From Streptomyces sp. NBC_00335 (lineage in GTDB: Bacteria > Actinomycetota > Actinomycetes > Streptomycetales > Streptomycetaceae), in assembly GCF_036127095.1 (NCBI RefSeq), contig NZ_CP108006.1:8113501-8177500 (forward strand): a stretch of DNA of 64,000 bases, read 5' to 3'. Below, piece by piece: positions 33,878-43,248 of the stretch. Below the pieces are notes generated by a model. It searched no databases and had not been told where the DNA came from. It was given only the letters and a program-made list of their open reading frames with translations. A program made the position numbers and the translations under genes. Numbering within the stretch: the stretch's first letter is position 1; each line of letters starts with the position of its first letter.

Positions 33878-35206
33878 ATGACGAGTCGTGATGGTGGGAC
33901 CGGACAGGCATGGGCCGCCCTGGGCGGCCCGGAGGAGCTGGCGGGGCGGGTCGGCTACGAGGGGCCGAGCGGCCTGGGGGACGGGCCGCTGCCCGTACGG
34001 GAACTCGCGCGGGCCACCGTGGGCGTGTGCGCGCTGGCCGCCGCGGAACTGGCCGCCGTACGGGCCGGGGGCGGCGCCGACGACGTGGCTCCGCTGCTGG
34101 TCGACGAAGGGGCCGTGGCCACGGCGTTCGTCAGCGAGCGCCACCTGCTGGTGGACGGCCGGACGCCCGTCACCTTCGCGCCGCTGTCGGGCTTCTGGCG
34201 CGCGGCCGACGGGTGGGTGCGTACGCACGCCAACTATCCGCACCACGAGACCGCGTTGGTGCGCGTCCTGGGTGCCGGGACCCGGGAGGGCGTGGCCGCG
34301 GCGATCGCCCGGCGGCGGGCGGTGGACGTCCAGGAGGAGGTCTACGCGGCCGGCGGTCTGGCGGTGGCCGTGATGACGGAGGGCTACGGCGCGCCGCAAC
34401 CCCTCGTGGAACGGACCGGTTCGGGCGGGTGCGGACGGCCCCTCGGGGCGGTCGCCGCGGACACCGGGCTGCCGATGGCCGGGGTGCGGGTCCTCGACCT
34501 GACCCGCGTCATCGCGGGGCCGGTGGCCACCCGGACCCTCGGACTGCTCGGCGCGGACGTCCTGCGGATCGACTCACCGGGCCTCCCCGAATCGGACGAC
34601 GCTTACGCGGACACCGGCTTCGGGAAGCGCTCCGCCCTCCTCGACCTGGAGGAGACGGGGGACCGGGCGGTGTTCGACGAGCTGCTGGCCGGCGCGGACG
34701 TGGTGGTGACGGGCTACCGGCCGGGGGCACTGGAGCGGTACGGGCTGGGCGCGGAGGAACTGCTCGCGCGGCGGCCGGGGCTCGTGGTGGCCGAGCTGTG
34801 CGCGTGGGGCAGGCGGGGCCCCTGGGCCGGCCGCAGGGGCTTCGACTCGCTCGTGCAGGCGGGGTACGGGATCTCCACGGCCTGCGGTGACGGGCACGGC
34901 CCCGGGGTGCTGCCGGCGCAGGCACTGGACCACGGCACGGGGTACCTGGCGGCCGCCGGGGTGCTACGGGCCCTCGCGGAGGGCGGTGGCCAGGCCCTGC
35001 GGTTCTCCCTGGCGGGAACGGCGTCGTGGCTGGTCCGGGAGGTCCCGGGGGCGGGCGCCGCCGTACCGGGGTACGCCCCGCAACCGTGGCTGCGCGAGAC
35101 CGCGTCGGGCTACGGACCCCTGCGGTACGCGGCCTCGCCGCTCGGGGGCCGCGGCTGGGAGCGGGGCCCCTCCCGCTGGGGGACGGACCGGCCCGCCTGG
35201 CTCTGA
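33878..35206 (+). CDS. Class III CoA-transferase (CaiB/BaiF family)
   Basis: 442-residue family III CoA transferase. The C-terminal half carries the signature: GVRVLDLTRVIAGPVATRTLGLLGADVLRIDSP, the catalytic-type FGKRSALLDL segment, and ADVVVTGYRPGALERYGLG. The N-terminal 190 residues (LLVDERH-like, FWRAADGWVRTHANYPHH) resemble a shortened second copy, as in CaiB-like double proteins. In most members an Asp at about 30 residues after the AGP motif forms the acyl anhydride; DAYADTGFGKRS lies there. ATG 33878 (AGGA upstream). Substrate unknown. Confidence 0.85.
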   Translation: MTSRDGGTGQAWAALGGPEELAGRVGYEGPSGLGDGPLPVRELARATVGVCALAAAELAAVRAGGGADDVAPLLVDEGAVATAFVSERHLLVDGRTPVTFAPLSGFWRAADGWVRTHANYPHHETALVRVLGAGTREGVAAAIARRRAVDVQEEVYAAGGLAVAVMTEGYGAPQPLVERTGSGGCGRPLGAVAADTGLPMAGVRVLDLTRVIAGPVATRTLGLLGADVLRIDSPGLPESDDAYADTGFGKRSALLDLEETGDRAVFDELLAGADVVVTGYRPGALERYGLGAEELLARRPGLVVAELCAWGRRGPWAGRRGFDSLVQAGYGISTACGDGHGPGVLPAQALDHGTGYLAAAGVLRALAEGGGQALRFSLAGTASWLVREVPGAGAAVPGYAPQPWLRETASGYGPLRYAASPLGGRGWERGPSRWGTDRPAWL

Positions 35207-35239
35207 GCCGGGGCGCACCGGGGGCGGGTCCCGCGACGA

Positions 35240-35277
35240 GGCGGGGCCCCGGCCAAGGTGTCGGCCGGGGCCCCGCC
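35240..35277. terminator. Bidirectional terminator, 15-bp stem
   Basis: GGCGGGGCCCCGGCC paired exactly with GGCCGGGGCCCCGCC across an 8-base loop, between the convergent CoA-transferase and protease genes. Confidence 0.75.
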
Positions 35278-35341
35278 GGGTGGTGCCGACCGCCTCCGGG
35301 GGTGTGGAGGCGGCGGGGGTCTATGGGTTCGGACCGGCGGC

Positions 35342-37366
35342 TCAGAAGTAGACGTTCCAGGTCACGCTGACCGAGGAGGACTTGCCCGCCGCGTCGGTGA
35401 CGGTCAGGGTGCTGCCGCCGAACCCCCAGGTGGTGGGCGAGCCGGTGATGACACCCGTGGTGGTGTTGATGGTCAGGCCGGCCGGCAGACCCGTGGCCTT
35501 GAAGGCGTACGGCTTGGTGCCGCCGGTGGCCTGGAGGGCGAGGGTGACGGGCTTGCCGATGTAGACGGTCTGGTTGCCGGGGCTCGTCAGGACAGGGCTG
35601 GTGCCCGTGACGGTGCTGACGGTCCAGGAGAAGGTGGCCGACGCGGTCTTGCCCGCGTTGTCCGTGGCCGTCACGGTCACGTTGGAGGTGCCGGCCGTGG
35701 TGGCGGTGCCCGTGATGGCGCCCGTCGAGGAACCGATGCTCAGGCCGGCGGGCAGGCCCGTGGCCGACCAGGAGTAGGGCGCGGTGCCGCCCGCGGCCTT
35801 GACCGTGAGGTTGGCCGCGGCGCCGACGGCGGAGCTCTGGCTGCCGGGGTTGGTCACGGACAGGGCCGTACCCGCGGTCGTGATCGTCCAGGAGAAGGAG
35901 GTGGAGCCGGTCTTGCCGGCGTTGTCGGTGGCGGTGACGGTCACGTTGGAGGTTCCGGCCGTGGTGGGGGTGCCCGTGATGGTGCCGGTCGAGGAGGCGA
36001 TGGCCAGCCCGGCGGGCAGGCCGGTCGCGGACCAGGTGTAGGGGGCCGTGCCGCCCTCGGCGCTGTTGCGCAGCTCGGGTATCCGGGCGCCGATGACGCC
36101 GCTCTGGGCCGAGACCGCGGCGACGGTGACGTTGCCGGGCTGCGGGGTGGTGACGACCAGGGCCAGGTTGAACCTGGTCAGGGCCTCGACCACGGGCTGG
36201 AAGATGGTGAACTTCTCACCGCTGCCCGAGGTGCAGGTGGCACTGCCGCCGCCGGAGTGCAGGCCGACGCCCTTGCCGCCGGTCGCGGTGACGTACGCGC
36301 CGCCCGAATCGCCGCCCGCGGAACAGGCGTTGGAGTACGACAGGCCGTCGATGACCACGCTTCCGTAGTCCACGCTCTGGTTGACCTTGGTGACCTCGCC
36401 GCACCGCATGCCCGTGGTCTGCCCGGAGCGGCAGATCGCGGTGCCGACCACGGCGTCGGCCGAGCCGGTGACGGCGATGGCGGTGTGGGTGGAGTCGCCC
36501 GCGACGTAAGGGGAGAGGTTCCACCCCGACTGGTCCACGTCGACGACGCCCATGTCGCCTTCCCGGGCGTTGATGCTGCTCTGCCCGTCCTTGTTGGACG
36601 TGCCCACGCGGGTCCCGTCCTTGCCGTAGGCGGCCTGGTTGGCGTCGTTGGTGCAGTGACCTGCCGTCAGGAAGGTCTTGGCGCCCCCGGTGACCCGGGT
36701 GGCGGCGAAGCCGATGGAGCACGGGCTCTCGCTGCCCGGCACCCACTTGTCGCCGCCGGTCACGTCGGCCTGCTGCCGCGGGCTGTCGGAGGTCTCCGTG
36801 ACGTGGACGATGCCGCCGAGGGCGGCGAGGCGGGCCACGAAGGCGTCCGTGGAGGCGTTGCGTGCCGTCCGGTCCACCGTGACGTCGATCCGGTTGTTCC
36901 GTACGTCGGGACCCCACGACACCACACCCGCGATTCCGGACCCGATGTCGCGCGTCACGGTCCGGGCGGTGGCGGCCAGTTCGGCCCGGCTGTAGCGGGC
37001 CGGTCGGGCGACGGCGCCCGCCTCCCGCACCAGCGCCGCGTCCGCCGCAGTGGAGACGGCCGCGTTCAGGCGGCCCGTGGAGGAGTCGAACCACATGCCC
37101 GCCACCCGGTCGCCGACCCGGCCCCGGACGAGGGTGGCTGCCCGGCCGGCCGCCGCTTCGTCGGCGATCCGGTCGCGGGCCTGGTCGGCGGAGAGGTGCA
37201 GATCGCGCTGCAGGGCCTCGAGGACCCGCGGGGACACGGACGGTCCGGGCTGCGCGGCCACGGTGGCGTGTGCGGGCAGGACGCCCAGGCCGCCGAGCGC
37301 GACGACGGCCGTGACGGAGGCGGCCGTAACGGAGGCCCACTTGGACCTGATTGGCAGATTTCGCAC
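35342..37366 (-). CDS. Streptogrisin-like serine protease with three Ig-like repeats
   Basis: 674-residue secreted S1-type protease. GTG 37366 (GAAGG upstream) starts a signal peptide (VTAASVTAVVALGGLGVLPAHA). Then a pro-region of the alpha-lytic/streptogrisin type (about 40-165: SPRVLEALQRDLHLSADQARDRI), the catalytic domain with His237 (FLTAGHCT), Asp271 (GDMGVVD) and Ser354 (GGDSGGAY), and from about residue 410 three He_PIG/Ig-like repeats sharing GTAPYTWSATGLPAGL and AGTSNVTVTATDNAGKT. The first two repeats are nearly identical, so recent duplication is likely. The repeats probably bind cell wall or substrate. Confidence 0.92.
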   Translation of the reverse strand: MRNLPIRSKWASVTAASVTAVVALGGLGVLPAHATVAAQPGPSVSPRVLEALQRDLHLSADQARDRIADEAAAGRAATLVRGRVGDRVAGMWFDSSTGRLNAAVSTAADAALVREAGAVARPARYSRAELAATARTVTRDIGSGIAGVVSWGPDVRNNRIDVTVDRTARNASTDAFVARLAALGGIVHVTETSDSPRQQADVTGGDKWVPGSESPCSIGFAATRVTGGAKTFLTAGHCTNDANQAAYGKDGTRVGTSNKDGQSSINAREGDMGVVDVDQSGWNLSPYVAGDSTHTAIAVTGSADAVVGTAICRSGQTTGMRCGEVTKVNQSVDYGSVVIDGLSYSNACSAGGDSGGAYVTATGGKGVGLHSGGGSATCTSGSGEKFTIFQPVVEALTRFNLALVVTTPQPGNVTVAAVSAQSGVIGARIPELRNSAEGGTAPYTWSATGLPAGLAIASSTGTITGTPTTAGTSNVTVTATDNAGKTGSTSFSWTITTAGTALSVTNPGSQSSAVGAAANLTVKAAGGTAPYSWSATGLPAGLSIGSSTGAITGTATTAGTSNVTVTATDNAGKTASATFSWTVSTVTGTSPVLTSPGNQTVYIGKPVTLALQATGGTKPYAFKATGLPAGLTINTTTGVITGSPTTWGFGGSTLTVTDAAGKSSSVSVTWNVYF

Positions 37367-37953
37367 GGAATTCCCTTCATGGGGGCGGACCGGAGGGGTA
37401 GGCCGGTACGGATGCGGGTCCCGTGGGGGAGCACGGGACCGTTTCACACCCCGGGGCCCGCATTCCGGGGAGCCGCGTCCGCGCACTCCGGGGTGGCCAA
37501 CAGAGTGATCCCGGGCCGGTGTCGGGAGCATCGGAGGAATCCCTTGCTGCCGACCGCGCGGAGTACGGGGACCGCGGGCACCACGAGGGCCACTCGGCGG
37601 GGCTGACTCAACACGGCACGTCCCGCCCCGCGTTGGTTGCCGACGTCGACCGGTCGGCGCATGCCCGCCCGGCGCGGGCGGCGGCCCGCGCCGCGCGCGG
37701 AGCCGGCGTGCCGGGCCCGTCGTGCCGGGCCCGGCACGGAATGCGGCGAGCCGTCCGGACCACGCCCCCGCTCCTCCCGTGGAGGGCAGTGGTGCTCCGG
37801 GTCTGCCACCCCGCACCCGGAGCGCGGACGGCCCGCCGTCGCACCACCATCACCGGGAGCGGCACCCCTTGGCATCAGGGGAATCCCTTGATCCTCCGGC
37901 CCGGCCGCGTCCGGCGTTGTCACGGGAACCGACGCCGCCTACGGTGCCTCCTC
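37367..37953. other. 587-bp divergent intergenic region
   Basis: Between the protease and the LAL regulator. It is GC-rich with several arginine-rich open frames in all phases but no start plus ribosome site combination that I trust. No clear promoter or palindrome stood out. Confidence 0.45.
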
Positions 37954-40794
37954 GTGACGCCAGACAGCGATGTGGACCACCCCGCGGGCCTCGCCGACTC
38001 CGACGGCCCCGCCCACCCCGTGCCGTGCGCGGGGGCCCGGCGCGCGGTGTCGGGCGCGGCCGCCCACGCGGCCGGAGTGCTGGAGCGCGACGGGCGGGTG
38101 GCGCTCGCCGGCCCCTGGGGCGCGGGCAAGACCACCGTCCTGGAGGACGTACTGGGCACCCTGCCCTCTGGCCCCGGCCCCGGCTCCGGGCGGACGGTGC
38201 TGCGCGTCACGACGGTCGAAGAGGACCGCGACCACGTCTTCGGCGCGCTCGCCCAGATGCTGTCCCACTGCGGCGCCGCCCAGCTCGCGGCGCTCTCCGG
38301 CAGGCAGAACGAGGTGATCGACCGGATCCTGCACCGGGGCGCCGACGAACCGCTCGCCGCCTCCGAGCAGTTGCCCGCCCGCCTCGCGGTGACCGCGCTG
38401 CTCGCGTCGGACCGCTGGATCCTGGCCGTGGACGGGGCCCAGTGGCTCGACCCGGCCAGCGCCGACGTCCTCGGCTACGCCCTGCGCACCCTCGCCGCAC
38501 CGGGTCTCACCGCGATCGTCACCGAACGTGTCCACGGCCGGGCGCAGTGCGCAGCCCGGCTGCTCGGCGGCCACCCCGTCCAGGTCGACGTGGACCCGCT
38601 CGACGCCGAGGAGACGGCCACCCTGCTCGACGCGCACGGCCTGCCCACCCGCTGGGCGGGCCCCCTGCAGAGCCACTGCGGCGGCCACCCCCTGCTGACC
38701 TCCGTGTCCTGTACGGCACTTGCGCGACTGCCCGCCTCGCAGCGGCACCGGCCCGCCATGGCCGAGCAGACGGTCGACGCGGCCGGAGCCTGGCTGCGCG
38801 CCACGCTGGGCGAACCCGCCCGGCACACCCTGTTGCTCGCCGCCCTGACGAGCCGGCCCTCGCTGCCGCTGCTCCTGCGGGCGGGCCGCTCCGATGCCGA
38901 GGAACACCTGGCCCAGGCCCAGGCCGCCGGGGTGCTGAGCGTGGACGCCGCGAGCGCCGTCCACTTCACGGCGACGGCCCTGGCCCGGGCGGCCGCCCGC
39001 TCCGGGGCCAGGCACTTGCGTGCGGCCGCCCACCTGACGCTCGCGCGGGCCGTCGGAGACCCGGTGCACGAGGTACGCCACCGGGCGCTGGCCGCGGACC
39101 TGCCCGACCAGGGGCTGGCCGAGGACACCGAGACCGCGGCGGCCACCGCCCGCGAGGCCGGCGAACGGGCCCTGGCCGCCGAGCTGTTCCTCCTCGCCGC
39201 CGAGCTCACCCCGCCGGCCCGGTCCGCCCTGCGCATCCGCAGGCTCTCGTACGCCGCCCAGGAGGCGGCCTGCGCCGGCTCCGTCGACATCGCCCGGCAG
39301 GCGGCCGACGCCCTGACCGCCAGCAGGGCCGAGCCCACCGACCAGGTCACCGCGCTCCTGGCCGTCGTCGACGCCCACGGCCAGGCCGTCTCCGATCTGG
39401 AGCCGCTGCTCGCGCGCTGCCGGGAACTGGCGGCCGGTCACCCCGACCTCCTCGCCGCCGTCGAGCTCCGCGCGGCCATCGCCGCCAACGTCGCGCACTC
39501 GGCCCCCGAGCGGGCCCTGCGCGCGGCGGGCCGGGCAGCCGAACTCGCCGCCGCCGGCGGCCACCGCCCCCTGCAGGCGGCCGCCCTGACCATGCGCGCC
39601 CGGATGGAGCGCGTCCTCGGCACCGCCGACGCGCCGGGCACCCTCGCCGAGGCCCTCGCCCTGGGGATACCGGCCCAGCACTCAGGCATCCGCAACAGCG
39701 CCCAGTACCTCGCCGCCCGGCACGCCGTCTTCGACGACCGGCTGGCCGAAGCGCGCGAGCGGCTCGTGGAACTGCTCGCGCTCGCCGAGCACGGGGGCGA
39801 CGCCGAGGACCTGGTCGACATCTGGCGCAGCCTCGCCGAAGTCGACACCCGGCTCGGTGCGTGTTCCCCGGCGCTCGCGTGGGCCGATCAGGCCGTACGG
39901 CTGTCCACGGAGGCGGGGCTGTCCATGGGCCCCGCCTGGTACACGGCGGCGCTGACGCAGAGCGCCGCGGGATCGTTCGCGGCCGCCCTGCGCACCGCGT
40001 CCTGCGGGGCCCGCGCCTCGCAGGAGGAGGGGGACGGGCTGTACGTGTCGCGCAACCTCTGGGTCATGGGCGCGGTCCAGCTGCACACCGGGGACGTGGC
40101 CGACGCGGTGGCCTCGCTCACGGCCGTCGCCGAGGCCGAGCGGCACGTCCCCTCGGCCGACCCCGGCATGTTCCGCTGGCAGCCGGACGCCGTGGAGGCC
40201 TTCACCTGCGCGGGCCGGCTCGACCTGGCCCGGGAGCTGCTGGAGCGCACACGGTCCGTTCCGGGCCCGGCCGGGGCCGACTCGGGGCCGGGGGCGGCGC
40301 TGGACCGCGCCCACGGGATCCTGCTGGCCCGCGGCGGCGCGGTGGAGGAGGCGAGCGCCCTGCTCCACGGCACGGCGGCCGCCTTCGAACGGCTGGGGCT
40401 GCCCCTGGAGCAGGCCCGTACGCTCCTCGCCCTGGGCCGGGTCGAACGGGCCCGCCGACGCCAGGCGGCCGCCCGCGCGGCCTGGGAGGCGGCCCGGGCC
40501 GTCTTCGAGGACACCGGTGCCCGTCCCTGGCAGGAGCTCACCCGGGAGCTGCTCGACCGGGCGGGCGGATCGGCTCCGGCCACCGGCCCGGCCCCCGGCG
40601 CGGGCAGGCTGACCGATTCCGAGTCGCGTCTGGCGGACCTCATCTGCCAGGGGGCCACCAACCAGCAGGCCGCCCAGCACATGTTCATCTCGGTGAAGAC
40701 CGTCGAGGGCATGCTGAGCCGCGTCTACCGCAAGCTCGGCGTCCGCTCGCGCACTCAGCTCGCGGCGGCCCGCGCCGCCGCGGCGCCGTCCTAG
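37954..40794 (+). CDS. LAL-type LuxR-family regulator
   Basis: 946-residue large ATP-binding regulator of the LuxR family. Walker A is LAGPWGAGKTTVL (about residues 50-62), Walker B WILAVDGAQWLD (about 154-165). A long Ala/Leu-rich TPR-like middle follows, and a C-terminal LuxR helix-turn-helix: LTDSESRLADLICQGATNQQAAQHMFISVKTVEGMLSRVYRKLGV. Such proteins activate antibiotic, sugar or lipid genes; the target is not evident here. GTG 37954 is tentative since no good ribosome site precedes it; GTG 37972 is an alternative. The stop codon runs into a 23-bp stem-loop. Confidence 0.88.
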   Translation: MTPDSDVDHPAGLADSDGPAHPVPCAGARRAVSGAAAHAAGVLERDGRVALAGPWGAGKTTVLEDVLGTLPSGPGPGSGRTVLRVTTVEEDRDHVFGALAQMLSHCGAAQLAALSGRQNEVIDRILHRGADEPLAASEQLPARLAVTALLASDRWILAVDGAQWLDPASADVLGYALRTLAAPGLTAIVTERVHGRAQCAARLLGGHPVQVDVDPLDAEETATLLDAHGLPTRWAGPLQSHCGGHPLLTSVSCTALARLPASQRHRPAMAEQTVDAAGAWLRATLGEPARHTLLLAALTSRPSLPLLLRAGRSDAEEHLAQAQAAGVLSVDAASAVHFTATALARAAARSGARHLRAAAHLTLARAVGDPVHEVRHRALAADLPDQGLAEDTETAAATAREAGERALAAELFLLAAELTPPARSALRIRRLSYAAQEAACAGSVDIARQAADALTASRAEPTDQVTALLAVVDAHGQAVSDLEPLLARCRELAAGHPDLLAAVELRAAIAANVAHSAPERALRAAGRAAELAAAGGHRPLQAAALTMRARMERVLGTADAPGTLAEALALGIPAQHSGIRNSAQYLAARHAVFDDRLAEARERLVELLALAEHGGDAEDLVDIWRSLAEVDTRLGACSPALAWADQAVRLSTEAGLSMGPAWYTAALTQSAAGSFAAALRTASCGARASQEEGDGLYVSRNLWVMGAVQLHTGDVADAVASLTAVAEAERHVPSADPGMFRWQPDAVEAFTCAGRLDLARELLERTRSVPGPAGADSGPGAALDRAHGILLARGGAVEEASALLHGTAAAFERLGLPLEQARTLLALGRVERARRRQAAARAAWEAARAVFEDTGARPWQELTRELLDRAGGSAPATGPAPGAGRLTDSESRLADLICQGATNQQAAQHMFISVKTVEGMLSRVYRKLGVRSRTQLAAARAAAAPS

Positions 40795-40849
40795 GGCCTG
40801 TCGTCACACTCCCGTCCGCGGGCGACGACGGGAGTGTGACGACAGGCCC
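40794..40849. terminator. 23-bp perfect stem-loop at the LAL gene stop codon
   Basis: Left arm 40794-40816 and right arm 40827-40849 are exact complements with a 10-base loop. The left arm begins at the last base of the stop codon. A stem this long and perfect could be a terminator, or a mobile palindromic repeat (REP/MITE-like); the core GGGCCTGTCGTCACACTCCC should be searched genome-wide. Confidence 0.7.
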
Positions 40850-40862
40850 TGGGACGCACGGA

Positions 40863-40897
40863 CGCCCCCCGAGTGACCTGGGGTCGCTCGGGGGGCG
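40863..40897 (-). terminator. Terminator of the GAPDH gene
   Basis: CGCCCCCCGAG and CTCGGGGGGCG form an 11-bp stem with a 13-base loop, 34 bp after the GAPDH stop on the minus strand. It also faces the LAL gene, so may work in both directions. Confidence 0.7.
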
Positions 40898-40930
40898 TTC
40901 GGTGGATCCGGTCCTACGGGGCCTGGGGGA

Positions 40931-42376
40931 TCAGACCGCCGGCGCCGGGTAGGTCGGGTACTCGACCCCGGAGACGTACTGGACGACCCGGACGACCTGG
41001 CAGGAGTAGCCGAACTCGTTGTCGTACCAGAGGTAGAGGATCGCGTTGTCGCCGTCGACCTTGGTGGCGCCCGCGTCGACGATCGAGGCGTGACGCGAGC
41101 CGATGAAGTCGCTGGAGACCGCGTCGGGCGCCGTGGTGAAGTCGATCTGGCGCTTCAGCGGAGAGGTCAGCGACACGTCGCGGAGGTAGTCGAGCACCTC
41201 TTCGCGGGTGGTCTCGCGGCCGAGGCGCAGGCTGAGGATGGCGATCGAGACGTCCGGGACGGGGACGCGGATCGAGCTGCCGCTGATCGGGGCCTTGAGG
41301 TCGGGCAGCGCCTTGGCCACGGCCGAGGCGGCGCCGGTCTCCGTCATGACCATGTTGAGCGGCGCGGAGCGGCCGCGGCGGTCGGCGCTGTGGTAGTTGT
41401 CCAGCAGGTTCTGGTCGTTGGTGAACGAGTGGACGGTCTCCACGTGGCCGCGCAGAACGCCGTACTCGTCCGCCATCGCCTTCAGTGGCGGGACGATCGC
41501 GTTGGTGGTGCAGGAGGCGCAGGACAGGATCTGCTCGTCCGGCTTGATCGTGTCGTGGTTGACCCCGTGCACGATGTTGGGGACGTCGCCCTTGCCCGGA
41601 GCCGTCAGGACGACCTTGTCGATACCGGGGCGCAGGTGCTTGGAGAGCCCCTCGCGGTCGCGCCACTTTCCGGTGTTGTCGATGAGGATGGCGTCCTTGA
41701 TGCCGTACGCCGTGTAGTCGACCTCGGACGGGTCGTTGGCGTAGATCACCTTGATCTCGTTGCCGTTGGCGATGATCGTGCTGGTCGCCTCGTCCACGGT
41801 GATCGTGCCCTGGAACTGGCCGTGGATCGAGTCGCGGCGCAGCAGCGAGGCGCGCTTGACGAGGTCCGCCTCACCGCCGCCGCGGACGACGATGGCACGC
41901 AGGCGCAGGCCGTTGCCGGAACCGGTCTTCTCGATGAGCAGGCGGGCGACGAGGCGACCGATGCGGCCGAAGCCGTAGAGGACCACGTCGCGGCCCTCGC
42001 CGCGCTCGATCTTGTTGTCACCCGTGGCGCCGGAGACGGCGCCGGCGGTGAACTCCTCCACCGACAGACCGCGGTCGTCCGTCGCGTACGCCGCGGCGAG
42101 CATGCCGAGGTCGATCTGCGAGGGACCGAGGTCGAGGGTGGTGAGCGCCTGCAGGAACGGCAGGGTCTCGGTGACCGAGAGCTCCTCGCCGTCGATCTGG
42201 CGGGCGAAACGGTGGGTCTTGAGAATGCTCACCACGGACTTGTTCACCAGGGAGCGGCTGTGCAGGAGGATCGTGACGTCCCGCTCCCGGTGCAGCTTGC
42301 CGATGATCGGAATCATCGACTCCGCGATCTTCTCGCGGTTCTTCCAGTTGGTGAACGAGTCGTCATTGACAGTCAC
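40931..42376 (-). CDS. gap: Glyceraldehyde-3-phosphate dehydrogenase, long actinobacterial form
   Basis: 481-residue GAPDH. The NAD site is VVLYGFGRIGRLVARLL (about residues 130-146), the catalytic Cys is in SCASCTTNAI (about 291-300) with His in HSFTNDQNLLDN. The 120-residue N-terminal extension (MTVNDDSFTNWKNREKIAESMIP...) is characteristic of a second GAPDH type found in actinobacteria, distinct from the usual 335-residue glycolytic form. RRGRSAPLNM and WYDNEFGYS complete the family signature. GTG 42376 gives the family N-terminus although its ribosome site is weak. It may run in gluconeogenesis; direction is inference. Confidence 0.93.
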   Translation of the reverse strand: MTVNDDSFTNWKNREKIAESMIPIIGKLHRERDVTILLHSRSLVNKSVVSILKTHRFARQIDGEELSVTETLPFLQALTTLDLGPSQIDLGMLAAAYATDDRGLSVEEFTAGAVSGATGDNKIERGEGRDVVLYGFGRIGRLVARLLIEKTGSGNGLRLRAIVVRGGGEADLVKRASLLRRDSIHGQFQGTITVDEATSTIIANGNEIKVIYANDPSEVDYTAYGIKDAILIDNTGKWRDREGLSKHLRPGIDKVVLTAPGKGDVPNIVHGVNHDTIKPDEQILSCASCTTNAIVPPLKAMADEYGVLRGHVETVHSFTNDQNLLDNYHSADRRGRSAPLNMVMTETGAASAVAKALPDLKAPISGSSIRVPVPDVSIAILSLRLGRETTREEVLDYLRDVSLTSPLKRQIDFTTAPDAVSSDFIGSRHASIVDAGATKVDGDNAILYLWYDNEFGYSCQVVRVVQYVSGVEYPTYPAPAV

Positions 42377-42457
42377 AGAATTATCTTTCGAGCTAGGCGG
42401 CGCTCATATGCTAACCCGCGCGCGGATCGCCCTGTCAGCCACCCCCTGAGCAGCCCG

Positions 42458-43180
42458 TCAGCCCTCCGCGCGCTGGGTCACGGGAGCGGTGCTCTCGTCG
42501 CCCAGGAACTCGTACCAGCGGCGCTGGAGGCACAGGTAGCGGGTGTCCGCCTCGGCGAGCGCGAGGAAGGAATCGACCGTGTCGGCCAGCCGCTCGCGCA
42601 GGCCCGCATCGGTCAGCTCGCCGTCCTCGCCGAAGGCCGAGTGCGCCATGGCGAGGCTGAACATGTCGGGGTAGACCCGGGCCCCGAGGTGTTCCAGCGG
42701 GATGCGCAGCGCCCAGAGCCCGCGGTTCCCGCCGATCGTCGACGGGGAGGCGGACACCAGCAGCGTCTGCTTGTCCTTGAAGGGCTGCGGCCGGAACCGG
42801 GACACCCAGTCGACGGCGTTCTTCAGGACGCCGGGCACGGAGGCGTTGTACTCGGGCGAGGCGATCACCAGGGCCTGCGCCGCCAGCAGCCGCTCGCGCA
42901 GGGCGGCCGCCCCCGGGGGCTGGCCGTCGGCCTGCTCGGCGTCGCCGTCATAGGTGGGCATCACGAAGTCCCCGATCCGGGCGAGGTCCGCGACGGCGCC
43001 CGACCGCTCGACCTGACCGGCGACGAGCGCGGCCAGCCGGGCGTTCACCGAGCCCTCGCGGGAGGACCCCGCGAGGACGAGGACCCGTAGCGGGTCGGCT
43101 CCGGTGGTGACGTTCAGGGGATCCGGGGCGGCCGGATCCTTCGGGAACTTCGGGCTCTGGGGCTGGTTCGCTTCGCTCAC
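42458..43180 (-). CDS. NADPH-dependent FMN reductase
   Basis: 240-residue flavodoxin-fold reductase. FMN-binding LAGSSREGSVNARLAALV (about residues 37-54) and SPEYNASVPGVLKNAVDWVSR (about 107-127) are the family marks. The first 30 residues are a Pro/Gln-rich tail. GTG 43180 is chosen; an upstream in-frame start at 43228 would add 16 residues without motif support. It supplies reduced flavin or acts on quinones; no dedicated partner monooxygenase adjoins it. The C-terminal half is longer than in minimal members. Confidence 0.85.
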   Translation of the reverse strand: MSEANQPQSPKFPKDPAAPDPLNVTTGADPLRVLVLAGSSREGSVNARLAALVAGQVERSGAVADLARIGDFVMPTYDGDAEQADGQPPGAAALRERLLAAQALVIASPEYNASVPGVLKNAVDWVSRFRPQPFKDKQTLLVSASPSTIGGNRGLWALRIPLEHLGARVYPDMFSLAMAHSAFGEDGELTDAGLRERLADTVDSFLALAEADTRYLCLQRRWYEFLGDESTAPVTQRAEG

Positions 43181-43248
43181 GTGCGGGACCGTACGGGACC
43201 CACCGGCGCTCCCCGCGGCGCGGCGCACGGGCTGTCACCCGGACGGGG

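Noticed and set aside
42377..42457. tRNA or small RNA gene
   Set aside because: No cloverleaf or conserved T-loop could be drawn; the segment is just the GAPDH upstream region.
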